Assembly: GCF_964065165.1 (NCBI RefSeq)
Contig: NZ_OZ061549.1
Span: 2,232,001 to 2,296,000, forward strand
Origin: Levilactobacillus yonginensis
GTDB lineage: Bacteria > Bacillota > Bacilli > Lactobacillales > Lactobacillaceae
Direction of reading: 5' to 3'
Length of the DNA: 64,000 bases
Both the position numbers and the translations under genes were made by a program. The notes below the pieces were generated by a model, which saw only the letters and a list, made by a program, of their open reading frames with translations, did not search any database and was not told the origin of the DNA. This document shows positions 32,461-40,929 of this stretch, piece by piece; position 1 is the first letter of the stretch; the number at the start of each line of letters is the position of its first letter.

Positions 32461-33144
32461 GTGCGGAAAGCCATTTTATTTGTAACAGCCCTATTAACTG
32501 GGGTGTTATTGTGGGGGGCGAGCACCACGGTGGCCAGCGCGAACACCAACAACGCGACTAGCGATAACTTGGGGATTACCATTGATGGTAATTTTGATGA
32601 TTGGCAAGATAAACCCATGACGACCATTAAGGAACCATGGGATGACTATAATATTAAAAGAGGGAGCATGTTGGCAGATGCGAATAATCTGTATCTGTAT
32701 ATCAACATGTCGCCCAAAAAAGGTAATGGTTACAACGAAATGCAAGGCTACGGGTACGTCTTAACAGCCGGTTCTAAGACCTATGATCTGCAATTTAACA
32801 ATGTCGCGGGGACCACCACTGGTAAGAGTAAGTCTGGATCCGTCAATATTTGGAACCGGACGGATGGCGTCAATGATCCAACCACGGGTGCTCAGGTCAT
32901 GGTTCACCGATTCAAGACAGGCCAGAACTTTAACGACGTTATGGAAGCCAAGATTCCGATTGCCGACTTAAAATTAGCCGGTGGGAGCCAGACGTTTAAG
33001 ATGACTAATAGCAATCTGGGTAGTCAAACGCTAACGGTGACCGGTGGTTCCACTGGGCCAGTCGTCATAGCCGGAATTGGCTTCGCCATTGCTCTCGGCG
33101 GGGTCGTTAAGTTAAATAAATCGAGAAAAAAGAGGACTACTTAG
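32461..33144 (+). CDS. Exported protein with exosortase-type C-terminal tail (XrtG substrate candidate)
   Basis: About 227 residues, from GTG 32461 (GAGGAGG lies 7 bases upstream; the ATG at 32455 is too close). A signal peptide (to ~residue 28, VASANT) is followed by a domain opening LGITIDGNFDDWQDKPMTTI, which resembles the sugar-binding DOMON/CBM9-like 'IDGxxDDW' start. The tail is a single hydrophobic helix (GPVVIAGIGFAIALGGVVKL) and a basic cluster KSRKKR. This tripartite end, placed directly before exosortase G, fits the Firmicu-CTERM type sorting signal. It should be cut and transferred by XrtG to an unknown acceptor at the cell surface. No LPxTG motif. First gene of the operon. Confidence 0.85.
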   Translation: MRKAILFVTALLTGVLLWGASTTVASANTNNATSDNLGITIDGNFDDWQDKPMTTIKEPWDDYNIKRGSMLADANNLYLYINMSPKKGNGYNEMQGYGYVLTAGSKTYDLQFNNVAGTTTGKSKSGSVNIWNRTDGVNDPTTGAQVMVHRFKTGQNFNDVMEAKIPIADLKLAGGSQTFKMTNSNLGSQTLTVTGGSTGPVVIAGIGFAIALGGVVKLNKSRKKRTT

Positions 33145-33741
33145 ATGAACAGCTACCTGTTATTTGGTATCATCGGGTGGCTCTATGCAATCTCAGTATT
33201 GAAACGGGCCCACCTCTCCGCGTATTACTTTATCGTGGGGAGTGTTGGCCTGTTCTTTATTCTCATTGCTGTTGGCAACCCTTATTGGGTCTGGTTTCTG
33301 ACGCACTCAGTTATCAATGGTATTGCCTGGGTGAGTGATCTTACCCACTGGAGTAGTGTGCATACGAAGTACGGAATCGTCTACATTGTGAACGCAATTC
33401 GACCGGTAACCATGTCAATCGATTACGAGTGTTCGGGGATTATCGAGACGACCGCCTTCGTTAGCCTCTTAGCCTTTTATCCCACCTATGGTCGGCAGGA
33501 AAAGTTATTCTATCTGGCCTTGGGCACTTTGTGGGTGTATCTAGCTAACGTGATTCGCCTACTATTAGTCGTGATCTTAGTCCACTTTGGTGGGGCTAAT
33601 TGGTTCTTCACGGCACACACGATTATTGGACGGTTAGTCTTCTACTGCTTAATTATTATGTTGTACTATAACGTCTTTACGTACTCAGAGCTGTCACAGA
33701 GCTGGTACCGTAACGTCAAACGCTACTTTTCGAGAGGTTAG
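33145..33741 (+). CDS. xrtG: Exosortase G (XrtG) family transpeptidase
   Basis: A 198-residue membrane protein with about six helices. The catalytic set of exosortases is visible: Cys96 in SIDYECSGIIE, Arg138 in LANVIRLLLV and His158 in FFTAHTIIGR. The family is the Gram-positive exosortase G, an integral membrane cysteine transpeptidase unrelated to sortase. The gene begins on the base after the stop of the substrate candidate and is followed by the known XrtG-associated genes, so the identification rests on sequence and context together. Acceptor and biological role of this system have not been established, to my knowledge. Confidence 0.92.
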   Translation: MNSYLLFGIIGWLYAISVLKRAHLSAYYFIVGSVGLFFILIAVGNPYWVWFLTHSVINGIAWVSDLTHWSSVHTKYGIVYIVNAIRPVTMSIDYECSGIIETTAFVSLLAFYPTYGRQEKLFYLALGTLWVYLANVIRLLLVVILVHFGGANWFFTAHTIIGRLVFYCLIIMLYYNVFTYSELSQSWYRNVKRYFSRG

Positions 33742-33747
33742 TTATTC

Positions 33748-35094
33748 GTGGACTATTTTGTAAATTTAACACTATTTCAGATGGGGTTTTGGATTACCTG
33801 GGCAATGATTCCCATTGTTGTCGAAATCATTCCCTCCCTAATTTCAGCAGTGCGACTGATTGTCCGTAGTCGGCATCAGCACGATTTACCACTACCAGCC
33901 AAGTTGCCGTTTATTTCAATAATCGTGCCGGTCTATAATTCCGAAGACACACTTTTTGCCTGCCTGCAGTCGATCAATGATTCGACATTTCCTAACAAGA
34001 ATATGCAAATCGTGATTGCGGATAATCAGAGTACGGATGACAGTTTTCAAGCTTTTGCGACGGCTCAAAACCACTTCGACCTGAACCTACAATTGATTCG
34101 GACGGAGCAGGGGAAGGCCAAAGCGCTGAACGGCGCCATTTACCAGTGTATCGGCACTTACATTGTCAATATTGACAGTGACGGGGTGCTAGAGAAACAT
34201 GCGTTGATGAACATGGTCCTGCAATTTGAAAATGACTTGGCGTTAGCTGCCATGACCGGGACGATTCTGCCTCAGCGGGCAATGATCAAACGGACGAAAA
34301 GACGGTGGCTGCGGTTGCTTCAGAAGAATGAATACTTTGAATACGCCCAAGCTTTCTTATCAGGGCGGACGATTGAATCAAATAATAACGAACTTTTCAC
34401 CATGTCTGGGGCCTTTTCGGCTTTCCGAAAAGAGACGCTGTTGGCTACGTTTATGTACAATACCAGTACGGTGGGTGAGGATACGGATATGACGTTTCAG
34501 GTGCGTGAACGGCTTAAACGGAAAGTGATGTTGTGTGCCGACGCTATTTTCTACATTGAACCAACACCGGGGATGAGTCAGCTCTACAAGCAGCGCCAAC
34601 GGTGGATGCGTGGGGAACTGGAAGTCTCACGGGAGTACATGCACCATGATGCCCAGCTTGGAAAGTTCTTTCATAATTTTCTGGTTCGGCGAATCATGAT
34701 CGATCACACCTTCATCTTTCCGAAGATGATTTGGCTCTTTGCCAGTGTCGTGCTCCTGTTCTTTCGGTACTCGCCCGTGGTATTGGGCCTGTCTTACCTG
34801 GTGATTTATCTGCTGTACGTCTTAGTGTCGCTGGTTAACTTTATCAGTGTCGGTAAGTTGTTGCAGAAATTTCCAGATGAAAAGCGTTTTTATTGGCGTG
34901 TTAGCTGGGTTATCTGGACCCTGCCAATTTATAATTTTGTAATCTCTTGGATTCGGCTAGTGGGTATCATCAATTCCATGTCGATGACGGGAGCTTGGAA
35001 TACGGCCACGTTGGGTGCTGAGACAAAGTCGGTCGGACAAGTCCTCAAGGGGGACATTCAGCGGTTACGCGATCAGAGACAGAAAAGGGAGTGA
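33748..35094 (+). CDS. XrtG-associated GT2 glycosyltransferase
   Basis: A 448-residue processive-type family 2 glycosyltransferase. One N-terminal helix, then the GT-A fold: FISIIVPVYNSEDTLFACLQ, IADNQSTDDSF, the DxD in NIDSDGVL, a TGTILPQ block, GEDTDMTF and the QRQRWMRGE (QxxRW) motif, then three to four C-terminal helices. The arrangement matches the glycosyltransferase that accompanies exosortase G in lactobacilli and enterococci. It likely builds a glycan or lipid-linked sugar on the inner face of the membrane that acts with, or is attached to, the sorted protein. The start is GTG 33748, 6 bases after xrtG. Confidence 0.9.
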   Translation: MDYFVNLTLFQMGFWITWAMIPIVVEIIPSLISAVRLIVRSRHQHDLPLPAKLPFISIIVPVYNSEDTLFACLQSINDSTFPNKNMQIVIADNQSTDDSFQAFATAQNHFDLNLQLIRTEQGKAKALNGAIYQCIGTYIVNIDSDGVLEKHALMNMVLQFENDLALAAMTGTILPQRAMIKRTKRRWLRLLQKNEYFEYAQAFLSGRTIESNNNELFTMSGAFSAFRKETLLATFMYNTSTVGEDTDMTFQVRERLKRKVMLCADAIFYIEPTPGMSQLYKQRQRWMRGELEVSREYMHHDAQLGKFFHNFLVRRIMIDHTFIFPKMIWLFASVVLLFFRYSPVVLGLSYLVIYLLYVLVSLVNFISVGKLLQKFPDEKRFYWRVSWVIWTLPIYNFVISWIRLVGIINSMSMTGAWNTATLGAETKSVGQVLKGDIQRLRDQRQKRE

Positions 35095-35471
35095 GTGGAT
35101 TGGGTGAAATCCATACGTATAAAATGAAGTCCTACATCAACGCGAGTCATGCGATGCGGTGGGAATCTGGTACCGGGCAAAAGCATAATCATACCTGGGA
35201 AGTTATCATGGAAATTCAATTGGACACGAAACATTTGGTCCGGTTTAACGATATTGAAGACAACATGCGTGAGGTCTCGGTAAACTATTCAGGCAAGTTT
35301 TTGAACGAAGTGCCACCGTTCGATAAGCTCAATCCCTCATTGGAAAATATCACCCGCTATTTCTATAAAAGATTGTCTGAAACACTGGCCCAGAGCCAGG
35401 CGACGCTGATGCGTTTAGAGATTGGAGAATCACCTACACGGTTCTATTGTATTCAACACACTGACGACTAA
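35091..35471 (+). CDS. 6-pyruvoyl-tetrahydropterin synthase-like protein of XrtG locus
   Basis: A 126-residue protein of the PTPS/QueD fold. The zinc ligands are visible as His20 (NASHAMRW) and His32/His34 (QKHNHTWEV), and NPSLENITRYFYKRL matches the family 'PT(S)EN(l)a' helix with its Glu. It starts at GTG 35091, overlapping the upstream gene by 4 bases. A PTPS-like member is a recurrent part of XrtG loci, but its substrate is unknown; no other folate or queuosine gene is near. It may make a pterin or sugar-derived small molecule used by the system. Confidence 0.87.
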   Translation: MSGLGEIHTYKMKSYINASHAMRWESGTGQKHNHTWEVIMEIQLDTKHLVRFNDIEDNMREVSVNYSGKFLNEVPPFDKLNPSLENITRYFYKRLSETLAQSQATLMRLEIGESPTRFYCIQHTDD

Positions 35472-35485
35472 TTCGAGGAATTCTG

Positions 35486-37063
35486 ATGAATCAAAAAATC
35501 TTTAACTGGGGCCAACGTTTAATTCACGGCCTTTTTTACGTCTTATTTAGTTTAACGACTTATTTTGCCATCACGTCGCCGAATTTTATTTTAGGTGATA
35601 ACCAGTTTACTGGGAGTGGAACCACGATAGTCACCACTTGGGTGGTCATGGTGGTTGTGGGCATTATTCTGTGCTTGTATGCATACCGGCCGTTATTTCG
35701 GGGGTTCAAGTGGCTATTTATTACGCATCAAGCGGTAACGGCGAGTGTCGTCTTGGCACTGGTTGTCGTTTGGCAGATCACGTTCATGCTGGCCGTCCAT
35801 CCGGCAATTGGGTTCGATGTGGGAGCGATTCACGAAGCCGTTTTAAATCCTAAATCACCCGATATTACGTCGTACTTCAGTCAATACCCGAATAACTTGA
35901 CGATTTTGCTATGGCAGCACGGCCTCGCCCAGCACTTCCACACCACGTCCTGGTTGTTCTTTGACACGGTGACGTTACTTCTGACGGATCTTTCCGTCTT
36001 GCTCAATCTGTTGAGCATGACGGTGATTAACCGGCGGTTGGTGCCCACGGCAATGTACATCCATGCCGGGTGGCTAGCCCTGTTTCCCATGATCATTATT
36101 CCCTATACGGATGCCTGGGTCTTACCCTTTGTGTCTGCCTATATCTTCTGTTATTTTGTCATGCGTTACACGCAGTCTCACTGGTCAGTAAAGCTACTGG
36201 CTGCGGTGGGTTTTGGTCTAGCAGCGATTGGTGGCTACTTTATGAAGCCATCTGCAGTGGTTGGAGTGATTGCCATTGTCCTGATTGAGTTATTGGGACT
36301 GTTTAAACGTGAGACTTGGCAACGGGCAACGGGCAAACGAATCGCTCTGGTATTGGTGCTGGTTGGTTTAACTGGCGGTGTGGCAGGGACGACGTACGTG
36401 GCTGGTAATCATGCACTGGATCAGCAGACCTACATTCAGATCAACACGGATCGCGCGATTCCGGCCATTCACTTCCTCAGTATGGGGATTTCGGGTCACG
36501 GAGGATATAACGCTAAGGACGCCCTTAAGATGGTGACCTTGCCAACGAAGAAGGCACGGTCAGATTGGTCTAAGAAGGTCTACATCCAACGGCTTCGTCA
36601 GCGAGGCTTCTGGGGTTACCTGAAATTCTTAGTCGCTAAACAGCGCAACAACACGGCTGACGGCTCATTTGCCTGGGTCAAGGAAGGGCACTTCATGCAA
36701 CACGGAACCAAGCCGCAAGGAACGGGCCTGACCCGGGCGCTTGGTAGTTTTGTTTATTTGTATGGTGAAAATTTGGGTGACTTCCGGTATTTGGCCCAAG
36801 TTTGGTGGATCGTCTGGGTACTCATGATCTTCTTTGCCTGGGGTGACCGCCGACAACTGGTTCAAATGCTCCGGCTCAGTCTAATTGGGGGCTTTATGTT
36901 TCTATTACTCTTTGAAGGTGGCCGGAGTCGTTACTTGATTCAATTTCTACCAGTCTTCTTGATTTTAGCGACACTGTCGTTTGAACGTTCACTCGCATTC
37001 CTACGTGGATTGTTTGGTTGGGTCAACCAGCCCATACAGCCGCAAGAATTAGACAAAATGTAA
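35486..37063 (+). CDS. XrtG-associated multispan glycosyltransferase-like membrane protein
   Basis: A 525-residue integral membrane protein with about eleven to twelve helices and an extracytoplasmic loop between the first pair of helices (HPAIGFDVGAIHEAVL with acidic residues, as in GT-C enzymes). A second large outside region lies at ~310-410 (ISGHGGYNAKDALKMV ...). The layout fits GT-C/GT39-type transferases that use polyprenyl-linked sugars. It is the last gene of the XrtG operon, 15 bases after the PTPS-like gene. It may transfer the sugar to the sorted protein or to the wall outside the cell; that is inference from operon context. Confidence 0.82.
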   Translation: MNQKIFNWGQRLIHGLFYVLFSLTTYFAITSPNFILGDNQFTGSGTTIVTTWVVMVVVGIILCLYAYRPLFRGFKWLFITHQAVTASVVLALVVVWQITFMLAVHPAIGFDVGAIHEAVLNPKSPDITSYFSQYPNNLTILLWQHGLAQHFHTTSWLFFDTVTLLLTDLSVLLNLLSMTVINRRLVPTAMYIHAGWLALFPMIIIPYTDAWVLPFVSAYIFCYFVMRYTQSHWSVKLLAAVGFGLAAIGGYFMKPSAVVGVIAIVLIELLGLFKRETWQRATGKRIALVLVLVGLTGGVAGTTYVAGNHALDQQTYIQINTDRAIPAIHFLSMGISGHGGYNAKDALKMVTLPTKKARSDWSKKVYIQRLRQRGFWGYLKFLVAKQRNNTADGSFAWVKEGHFMQHGTKPQGTGLTRALGSFVYLYGENLGDFRYLAQVWWIVWVLMIFFAWGDRRQLVQMLRLSLIGGFMFLLLFEGGRSRYLIQFLPVFLILATLSFERSLAFLRGLFGWVNQPIQPQELDKM

Positions 37064-37143
37064 TGATTAATTTCTCAATCAGTGGCGTATACTGATTCCT
37101 AAAGGGATTGGTAGACCCAGTCTCGATTTGGGAGGATGGACTC

Positions 37144-37683
37144 ATGAAAAAACAAGTAATCGGTGTGGCTGTGGTGGCCACTTTATTGGGTGTCGGTGGC
37201 GTCTGGGGGACGACGACCACTACCACTACTGCGCAGGCCAAGACGCAAACAACGTTGCGGACAATTCCACAGCGGTATCGGCATACCTGGTACCACTACA
37301 CTCGTGGCCAGTATGAAAAACTGGCGTTTAGCACGAAAAAGATTGCGGGCCTCAGCTACTTTGATGGTGAGAGCATCAAGTATCGGGCCAATCTACACGC
37401 GCACAAGCTGACAGCTACGAAGTTTAAGTCGCACACGACTTGGAGTTCTGCGACTACCACTAAGCGTCGACACGCTATTTGGATTAATGTTCGCGGTTGG
37501 AATCAGGGAATGGGTGCCGGTGATTACTACAAGGTCATGACCAAGTCTTACCAGGGTGACCGACACGCTGTGTTGAGTCAGGCCGGCGGTGCCGGTGTTT
37601 GGACGTCGGCGCATTACTACCGTTCTAAAAAAATCGCTAAGCAATTGAAGAATCACCACTTTAAGGGTGAAGTTTACTATTAG
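37144..37683 (+). CDS. Small secreted protein, paralogue of 31393 gene
   Basis: A 179-residue exported protein; ATG 37144 follows GGAGGATGG. The signal peptide ends near TAQAKT and is followed by IPQRYRHTWYHYTRGQYEKL; the end HYYRSKKIAKQLKNHHFKGE is nearly identical to that of the 31393 protein, and GAGDYYKVMTKSYQG aligns with its GYGDYYKTSTKKYHG. Middle parts diverge and the Thr-rich linker after the signal peptide is longer here. Unknown family. Together the two paralogues bracket the XrtG operon. It has its own terminator and is 80 bp behind the operon. Confidence 0.8.
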   Translation: MKKQVIGVAVVATLLGVGGVWGTTTTTTTAQAKTQTTLRTIPQRYRHTWYHYTRGQYEKLAFSTKKIAGLSYFDGESIKYRANLHAHKLTATKFKSHTTWSSATTTKRRHAIWINVRGWNQGMGAGDYYKVMTKSYQGDRHAVLSQAGGAGVWTSAHYYRSKKIAKQLKNHHFKGEVYY

Positions 37684-37791
37684 ATGCTGCCCGTTGCCAG
37701 AACGGGGGTTAGCTGTAGGGACTGAGATTGTGTGCGACTATGCAATGCGCATAGTCTGGCCCACAACAACTAAAATGATGAATGCTATTAC

Positions 37792-37823
37792 GGCTCGGAA
37801 TGCTGATTCCGGGCCTTTTTTTC
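37792..37823 (+). terminator. Terminator after small secreted protein (37144)
   Basis: GGC-CGGAAT, loop GCTG, ATTCCG-GCC then T7. Just upstream, GACTATGC/GCATAGTC (near 37736-37756) forms a separate hairpin. The rest of 37824-37972 shows nothing further. Confidence 0.85.
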
Positions 37824-37972
37824 GTTCAATTTAGGGTTCGGAATGTAAGGTGGTTAAGCGTTATCTAAGTTAGTTCAGGCCAAAGGACTTCAACGAATGG
37901 TTTGTATCAGCGACGTCATTGCGATTGCTCAGGACACAATCAAAATTTCTGTAGTTGGCTTGCTAAGACTGG

Positions 37973-38004
37973 TTGACAAAAGATAAAGGTGAGTTTATAC
38001 TCAC
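37973..38004 (+). promoter_or_regulatory. Promoter/TetR operator of the ABC-2 exporter operon
   Basis: TTGACA (37973-37978), 17 bp, TATACT (37996-38001). The palindrome GTGAGT-TTAT-ACTCAC (37989-38004) covers the -10 box, and the related half-sites CACTCACTCACC follow at ~38022. The TetR-type gene closing the operon (40083) is the likely ligand-responsive repressor. Confidence 0.75.
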
Positions 38005-38064
38005 TTTATTAAGTAAGTAATCACTCACTCACCGAAAAGGCAACAAGCTTTGGGAGGCATTATG

Positions 38065-38787
38065 ATGACACAAGCAATTATTGAACTTAACCATTTAGCT
38101 AAGAAATTTGGCAATCAAACTGTTTTGAAAGATATCAATTTAACTTTAAATAAAGGTGAGATCATCGGCCTGATTGGTCCTTCGGGAGCTGGCAAGTCGA
38201 CCGTCATCAAAGTGGCATTAGGAATGGAAGTAGCCAGTGGCGGTTCCGCCAAGGTCTTCGATACCGTCATGCCTAACCGGCAGTTGCTAGGACGAATTGG
38301 ATATATGGCGCAAACGGATGCTCTGTATGAAGCCCTATCAGGTCGTGAGAATTTGAAATTTTATGGTTTAATGAAGGGCATTGCTAAGGCTGATATGAAG
38401 AAAGAGGTAGCTCACGCTGCTCAGGTAGTTGATTTGACCGGCGACTTGGATAAGCGGGTTGCGGGTTACTCTGGTGGGATGATGCGACGGTTATCTTTAG
38501 CTATTGCCCTACTGGGTAATCCAGAATTGCTGATCTTGGATGAACCAACAGTTGGGATCGACCCTGCACTGCGGCGGCAAATCTGGGCGGAACTTGGTAG
38601 CATCCGTGATGAGGGCCGCAGTATTCTGATTACAACCCACGTGATGGATGAAGCCGAATTAGTGGACCGTGTGGCTCTATTACTGGGTGGTGAAGTCATG
38701 GCCTTTGACACACCGGTTGCTCTGAAGCAACAGTACGGGGTGAACACAATTGAAGACGTATTCTTAAAGGCGGAGGGTGTTGAATAA
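38065..38787 (+). CDS. ABC-2 type exporter, ATP-binding subunit
   Basis: A 240-residue ATPase: Walker A GPSGAGKST, Q-loop MAQTDALYEALSG, signature YSGGMMRRLSLAIAL, Walker B LLILDEPTVGID and H-loop ITTHVMDEAE. These are the DrrA/CcmA features of exporters. ATG 38065 is chosen for the spacing to GGGAGG (an ATG three bases earlier is also possible). It is coupled to the permease gene by a one-base overlap (TAATG) and lies behind a TetR-type operator. Confidence 0.92.
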   Translation: MTQAIIELNHLAKKFGNQTVLKDINLTLNKGEIIGLIGPSGAGKSTVIKVALGMEVASGGSAKVFDTVMPNRQLLGRIGYMAQTDALYEALSGRENLKFYGLMKGIAKADMKKEVAHAAQVVDLTGDLDKRVAGYSGGMMRRLSLAIALLGNPELLILDEPTVGIDPALRRQIWAELGSIRDEGRSILITTHVMDEAELVDRVALLLGGEVMAFDTPVALKQQYGVNTIEDVFLKAEGVE

Positions 38788-40007
38788 TGAGAACGCTTGG
38801 AATTATGAACCGGGTGCTGAAGGAACTATTCCGGGACAAACGAACGTTAGCGTTGATGTTTGTTGCCCCCATCTTAGTGATGCTGTTAATGAGTGTTATC
38901 TTTAATACCAACTCGGCCACGAACGTTAACGTAGGCACGGTTGCCGTGACTCAGAAGCTAAATAAAGAAATGGGTGACATCAAGCACGTCGATGTTAAGA
39001 CGTATGATACCAAGACCGATGCAAAGCAAGCGATGCAGGACGAAAAAATTGATGCCATCATCAAGAAAAATGGCAACAATTATGACTTGACGTATGCCAA
39101 CACCGATTCTAGTAAGACGACAGTCGTCAAAATGGCCTTCAAGAATGCGGTGACGGCAACCAGTATTAGCCAATTGAAGTCTGCCCTGAAGAAGAGCACG
39201 ACTGGCATGGCTAAGTTGCAAGCACAGATACAGGCTATGCAAAAGCAGCTGGCTGCTACGAGTGCTTCACCCCGAATGGCGGGGGCTACAGCGGCTGCTA
39301 AGAGAGCAGCATCAACGAAGTCTATGTCAACGACGATGGCTACCAAGAGCACTAGTCAGAGGGCGCCTAAGATCACAAATCACTACGTTTATGGTGATAA
39401 GAATACCGGTTACTTTGCCAAGATGCTCCCAATCTTGATGGGCTTCTTTGTCTTCTTCTTCGTCTTCCTGATTTCCGGCATGGCGCTGTTGAAGGAACGG
39501 ACGACGGGAACGCTGGACCGGTTGTTGGCCACACCCGTTAAGCGGTCTTCTATTGTCTTTGGTTACATGTTGAGTTACGGAATTTTAGCGATTATTCAAA
39601 CAATCGTCATCGTATTGGTAACCGTTTGGTTGTTAGGAATTGAAGTGGTGGGCAACGTAGCCAGCGTGGTTGTGATCAACTTACTCCTGGCACTGGTCGC
39701 GCTAGCTTTTGGAATCTTACTCTCGACGTTTGCCAACTCCGAGTTCCAAATGATGCAGTTCATTCCACTGGTTGTGATTCCCCAAATCTTCTTTTCCGGG
39801 ATCATTCCGTTGGATTCGATGGCCGATTGGGTTAAGGATATTTCCTACATCATCCCATTGAAGTACTCTGGGGATGCTGTTACCGACATCATTATGCGTG
39901 GCACCTCTATCTTCAATGAAGGCTGGAACATCTTAGTATTGCTGGTTTTCTTGGTCGTCTTAACGATTCTCAACGTGGTAGGTTTGCGTCGCTACCGGAA
40001 AGTTTAA
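38787..40007 (+). CDS. ABC-2 type exporter, permease subunit
   Basis: A 406-residue membrane protein. One N-terminal helix (LALMFVAPILVMLLMSVIF), a large extracytoplasmic region of ~200 residues, then five helices with the ABC-2 features LLKERTTGTLDRLLATPVKR and FFSGIIPLDSMADWVKDISY. The outside part contains a long coiled-coil/low-complexity segment (QAQIQAMQKQLAATSAS..., then Ala/Ser/Thr/Met/Lys-rich up to ~residue 190). Substrate unknown; such pairs export drugs or peptides. It is followed by the TetR gene. Confidence 0.9.
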   Translation: MRTLGIMNRVLKELFRDKRTLALMFVAPILVMLLMSVIFNTNSATNVNVGTVAVTQKLNKEMGDIKHVDVKTYDTKTDAKQAMQDEKIDAIIKKNGNNYDLTYANTDSSKTTVVKMAFKNAVTATSISQLKSALKKSTTGMAKLQAQIQAMQKQLAATSASPRMAGATAAAKRAASTKSMSTTMATKSTSQRAPKITNHYVYGDKNTGYFAKMLPILMGFFVFFFVFLISGMALLKERTTGTLDRLLATPVKRSSIVFGYMLSYGILAIIQTIVIVLVTVWLLGIEVVGNVASVVVINLLLALVALAFGILLSTFANSEFQMMQFIPLVVIPQIFFSGIIPLDSMADWVKDISYIIPLKYSGDAVTDIIMRGTSIFNEGWNILVLLVFLVVLTILNVVGLRRYRKV

Positions 40008-40082
40008 GTAAGGGGTGGGCGGTCAGGTCGGCAATCACGTGTATAATGGCCGCATTGACTTTAATTAGGAAGGGTGAAGGGT

Positions 40083-40721
40083 GTGGAATCAAATATTTTC
40101 AGCACCTACCGTGACTGGCTGGAACACGAAAGGATGCCCAAGGGGAAAAAGGCAGCGCTGGTGGCCGCCGTGGAGCTCTTTTCCGAGACGGGGTTTGACG
40201 GAACGTCTACCGTTCAGATTGCTGAAAAGGCCGGTATCAGTCAGGCAACCATCTTCAAGTACTTTCACACGAAGCAGGATCTCTTGTTAGCAATCGTTAG
40301 ACCGGTCATGGAGAACTTTTTTCCGAAGTACCGTGACGACTTTTTTGCTGAAATGAGTCAGTTTGATACGTTGCCAGAATTGATTCGGTTTATCGTCAGC
40401 GACCGCTATCAGTTTGTTGCTGGGAATGTCGAAGTCATTAAAATTTTGTTCATGGAAATGATGAGTAATCCGGGGATTCGCCAGCTGTTTGGCAAGATTG
40501 TCTCCAGCAATAATTTCGATTTTCTGAGCGAAATGCTTGATAAGTTGAAGCAAACCGGTCAGTTGAGAACTGACGTTGATGCGGCCGGTTTGGTCCGAAT
40601 CATCGGTGGTCAAATTGGTGTTTATCTGGTGCAAAGCCACTTGGTCCCATCCCTAGTTCACGGTGATGAGCGCGATTTACAGCTCATTTCAGATCAGGTT
40701 ATCCGGACAATCAGCAAATAA
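40083..40721 (+). CDS. TetR family regulator of the ABC-2 exporter
   Basis: About 212 residues. The N-terminal helix-turn-helix is plain: VAAVELFSETGFDGTSTVQI, AEKAGISQATIFKYFHTKQD. The rest is an all-helical ligand domain. GTG 40083 fits AGGAAGGG 8 bases upstream. It is third in the operon with the exporter, whose promoter bears palindromic TetR-like sites, so autoregulated induction by the exported compound is likely. A strong terminator follows. Confidence 0.9.
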   Translation: MESNIFSTYRDWLEHERMPKGKKAALVAAVELFSETGFDGTSTVQIAEKAGISQATIFKYFHTKQDLLLAIVRPVMENFFPKYRDDFFAEMSQFDTLPELIRFIVSDRYQFVAGNVEVIKILFMEMMSNPGIRQLFGKIVSSNNFDFLSEMLDKLKQTGQLRTDVDAAGLVRIIGGQIGVYLVQSHLVPSLVHGDERDLQLISDQVIRTISK

Positions 40722-40727
40722 ATTAAT

Positions 40728-40763
40728 CCCGCCGTCACGTTTACCGTGACGGCGGGATTTTTT
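40728..40763 (+). terminator. Terminator after TetR gene
   Basis: CCCGCCGTCACG, loop TTTAC, CGTGACGGCGGG then ATTTTTT: perfect 12-bp stem. Confidence 0.95.
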
Positions 40764-40866
40764 GACTGTCAAGGCCCCAGTTTACAGATTGTGGCCTAAT
40801 CAGGGGTCAGCGAAGGCTGGTATAATTTTTAACAGACGTTCAGTTCAAAAACACATTCCATAGTAT

Positions 40867-40896
40867 TTGTTTTCCGATTTAATTACTAGATATAGT
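40867..40896 (+). promoter_or_regulatory. Candidate promoter of the ECF transporter operon
   Basis: TTGTTT (40867-40872), 18 bp, TATAGT (40891-40896), ~35 bases upstream of the ecfT start. The 165-bp leader shows no cobalamin riboswitch core or other riboswitch I recognise. Confidence 0.5.
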
Positions 40897-40929
40897 ATGG
40901 ACTAGGCACGTTGAAATGGGGGGATCACC

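Noticed and set aside
40764..40929. Possible cobalamin riboswitch before the ECF operon
   Set aside because: The leader is only ~165 bp and I could not find the B12-box or a long-range pseudoknot arrangement.
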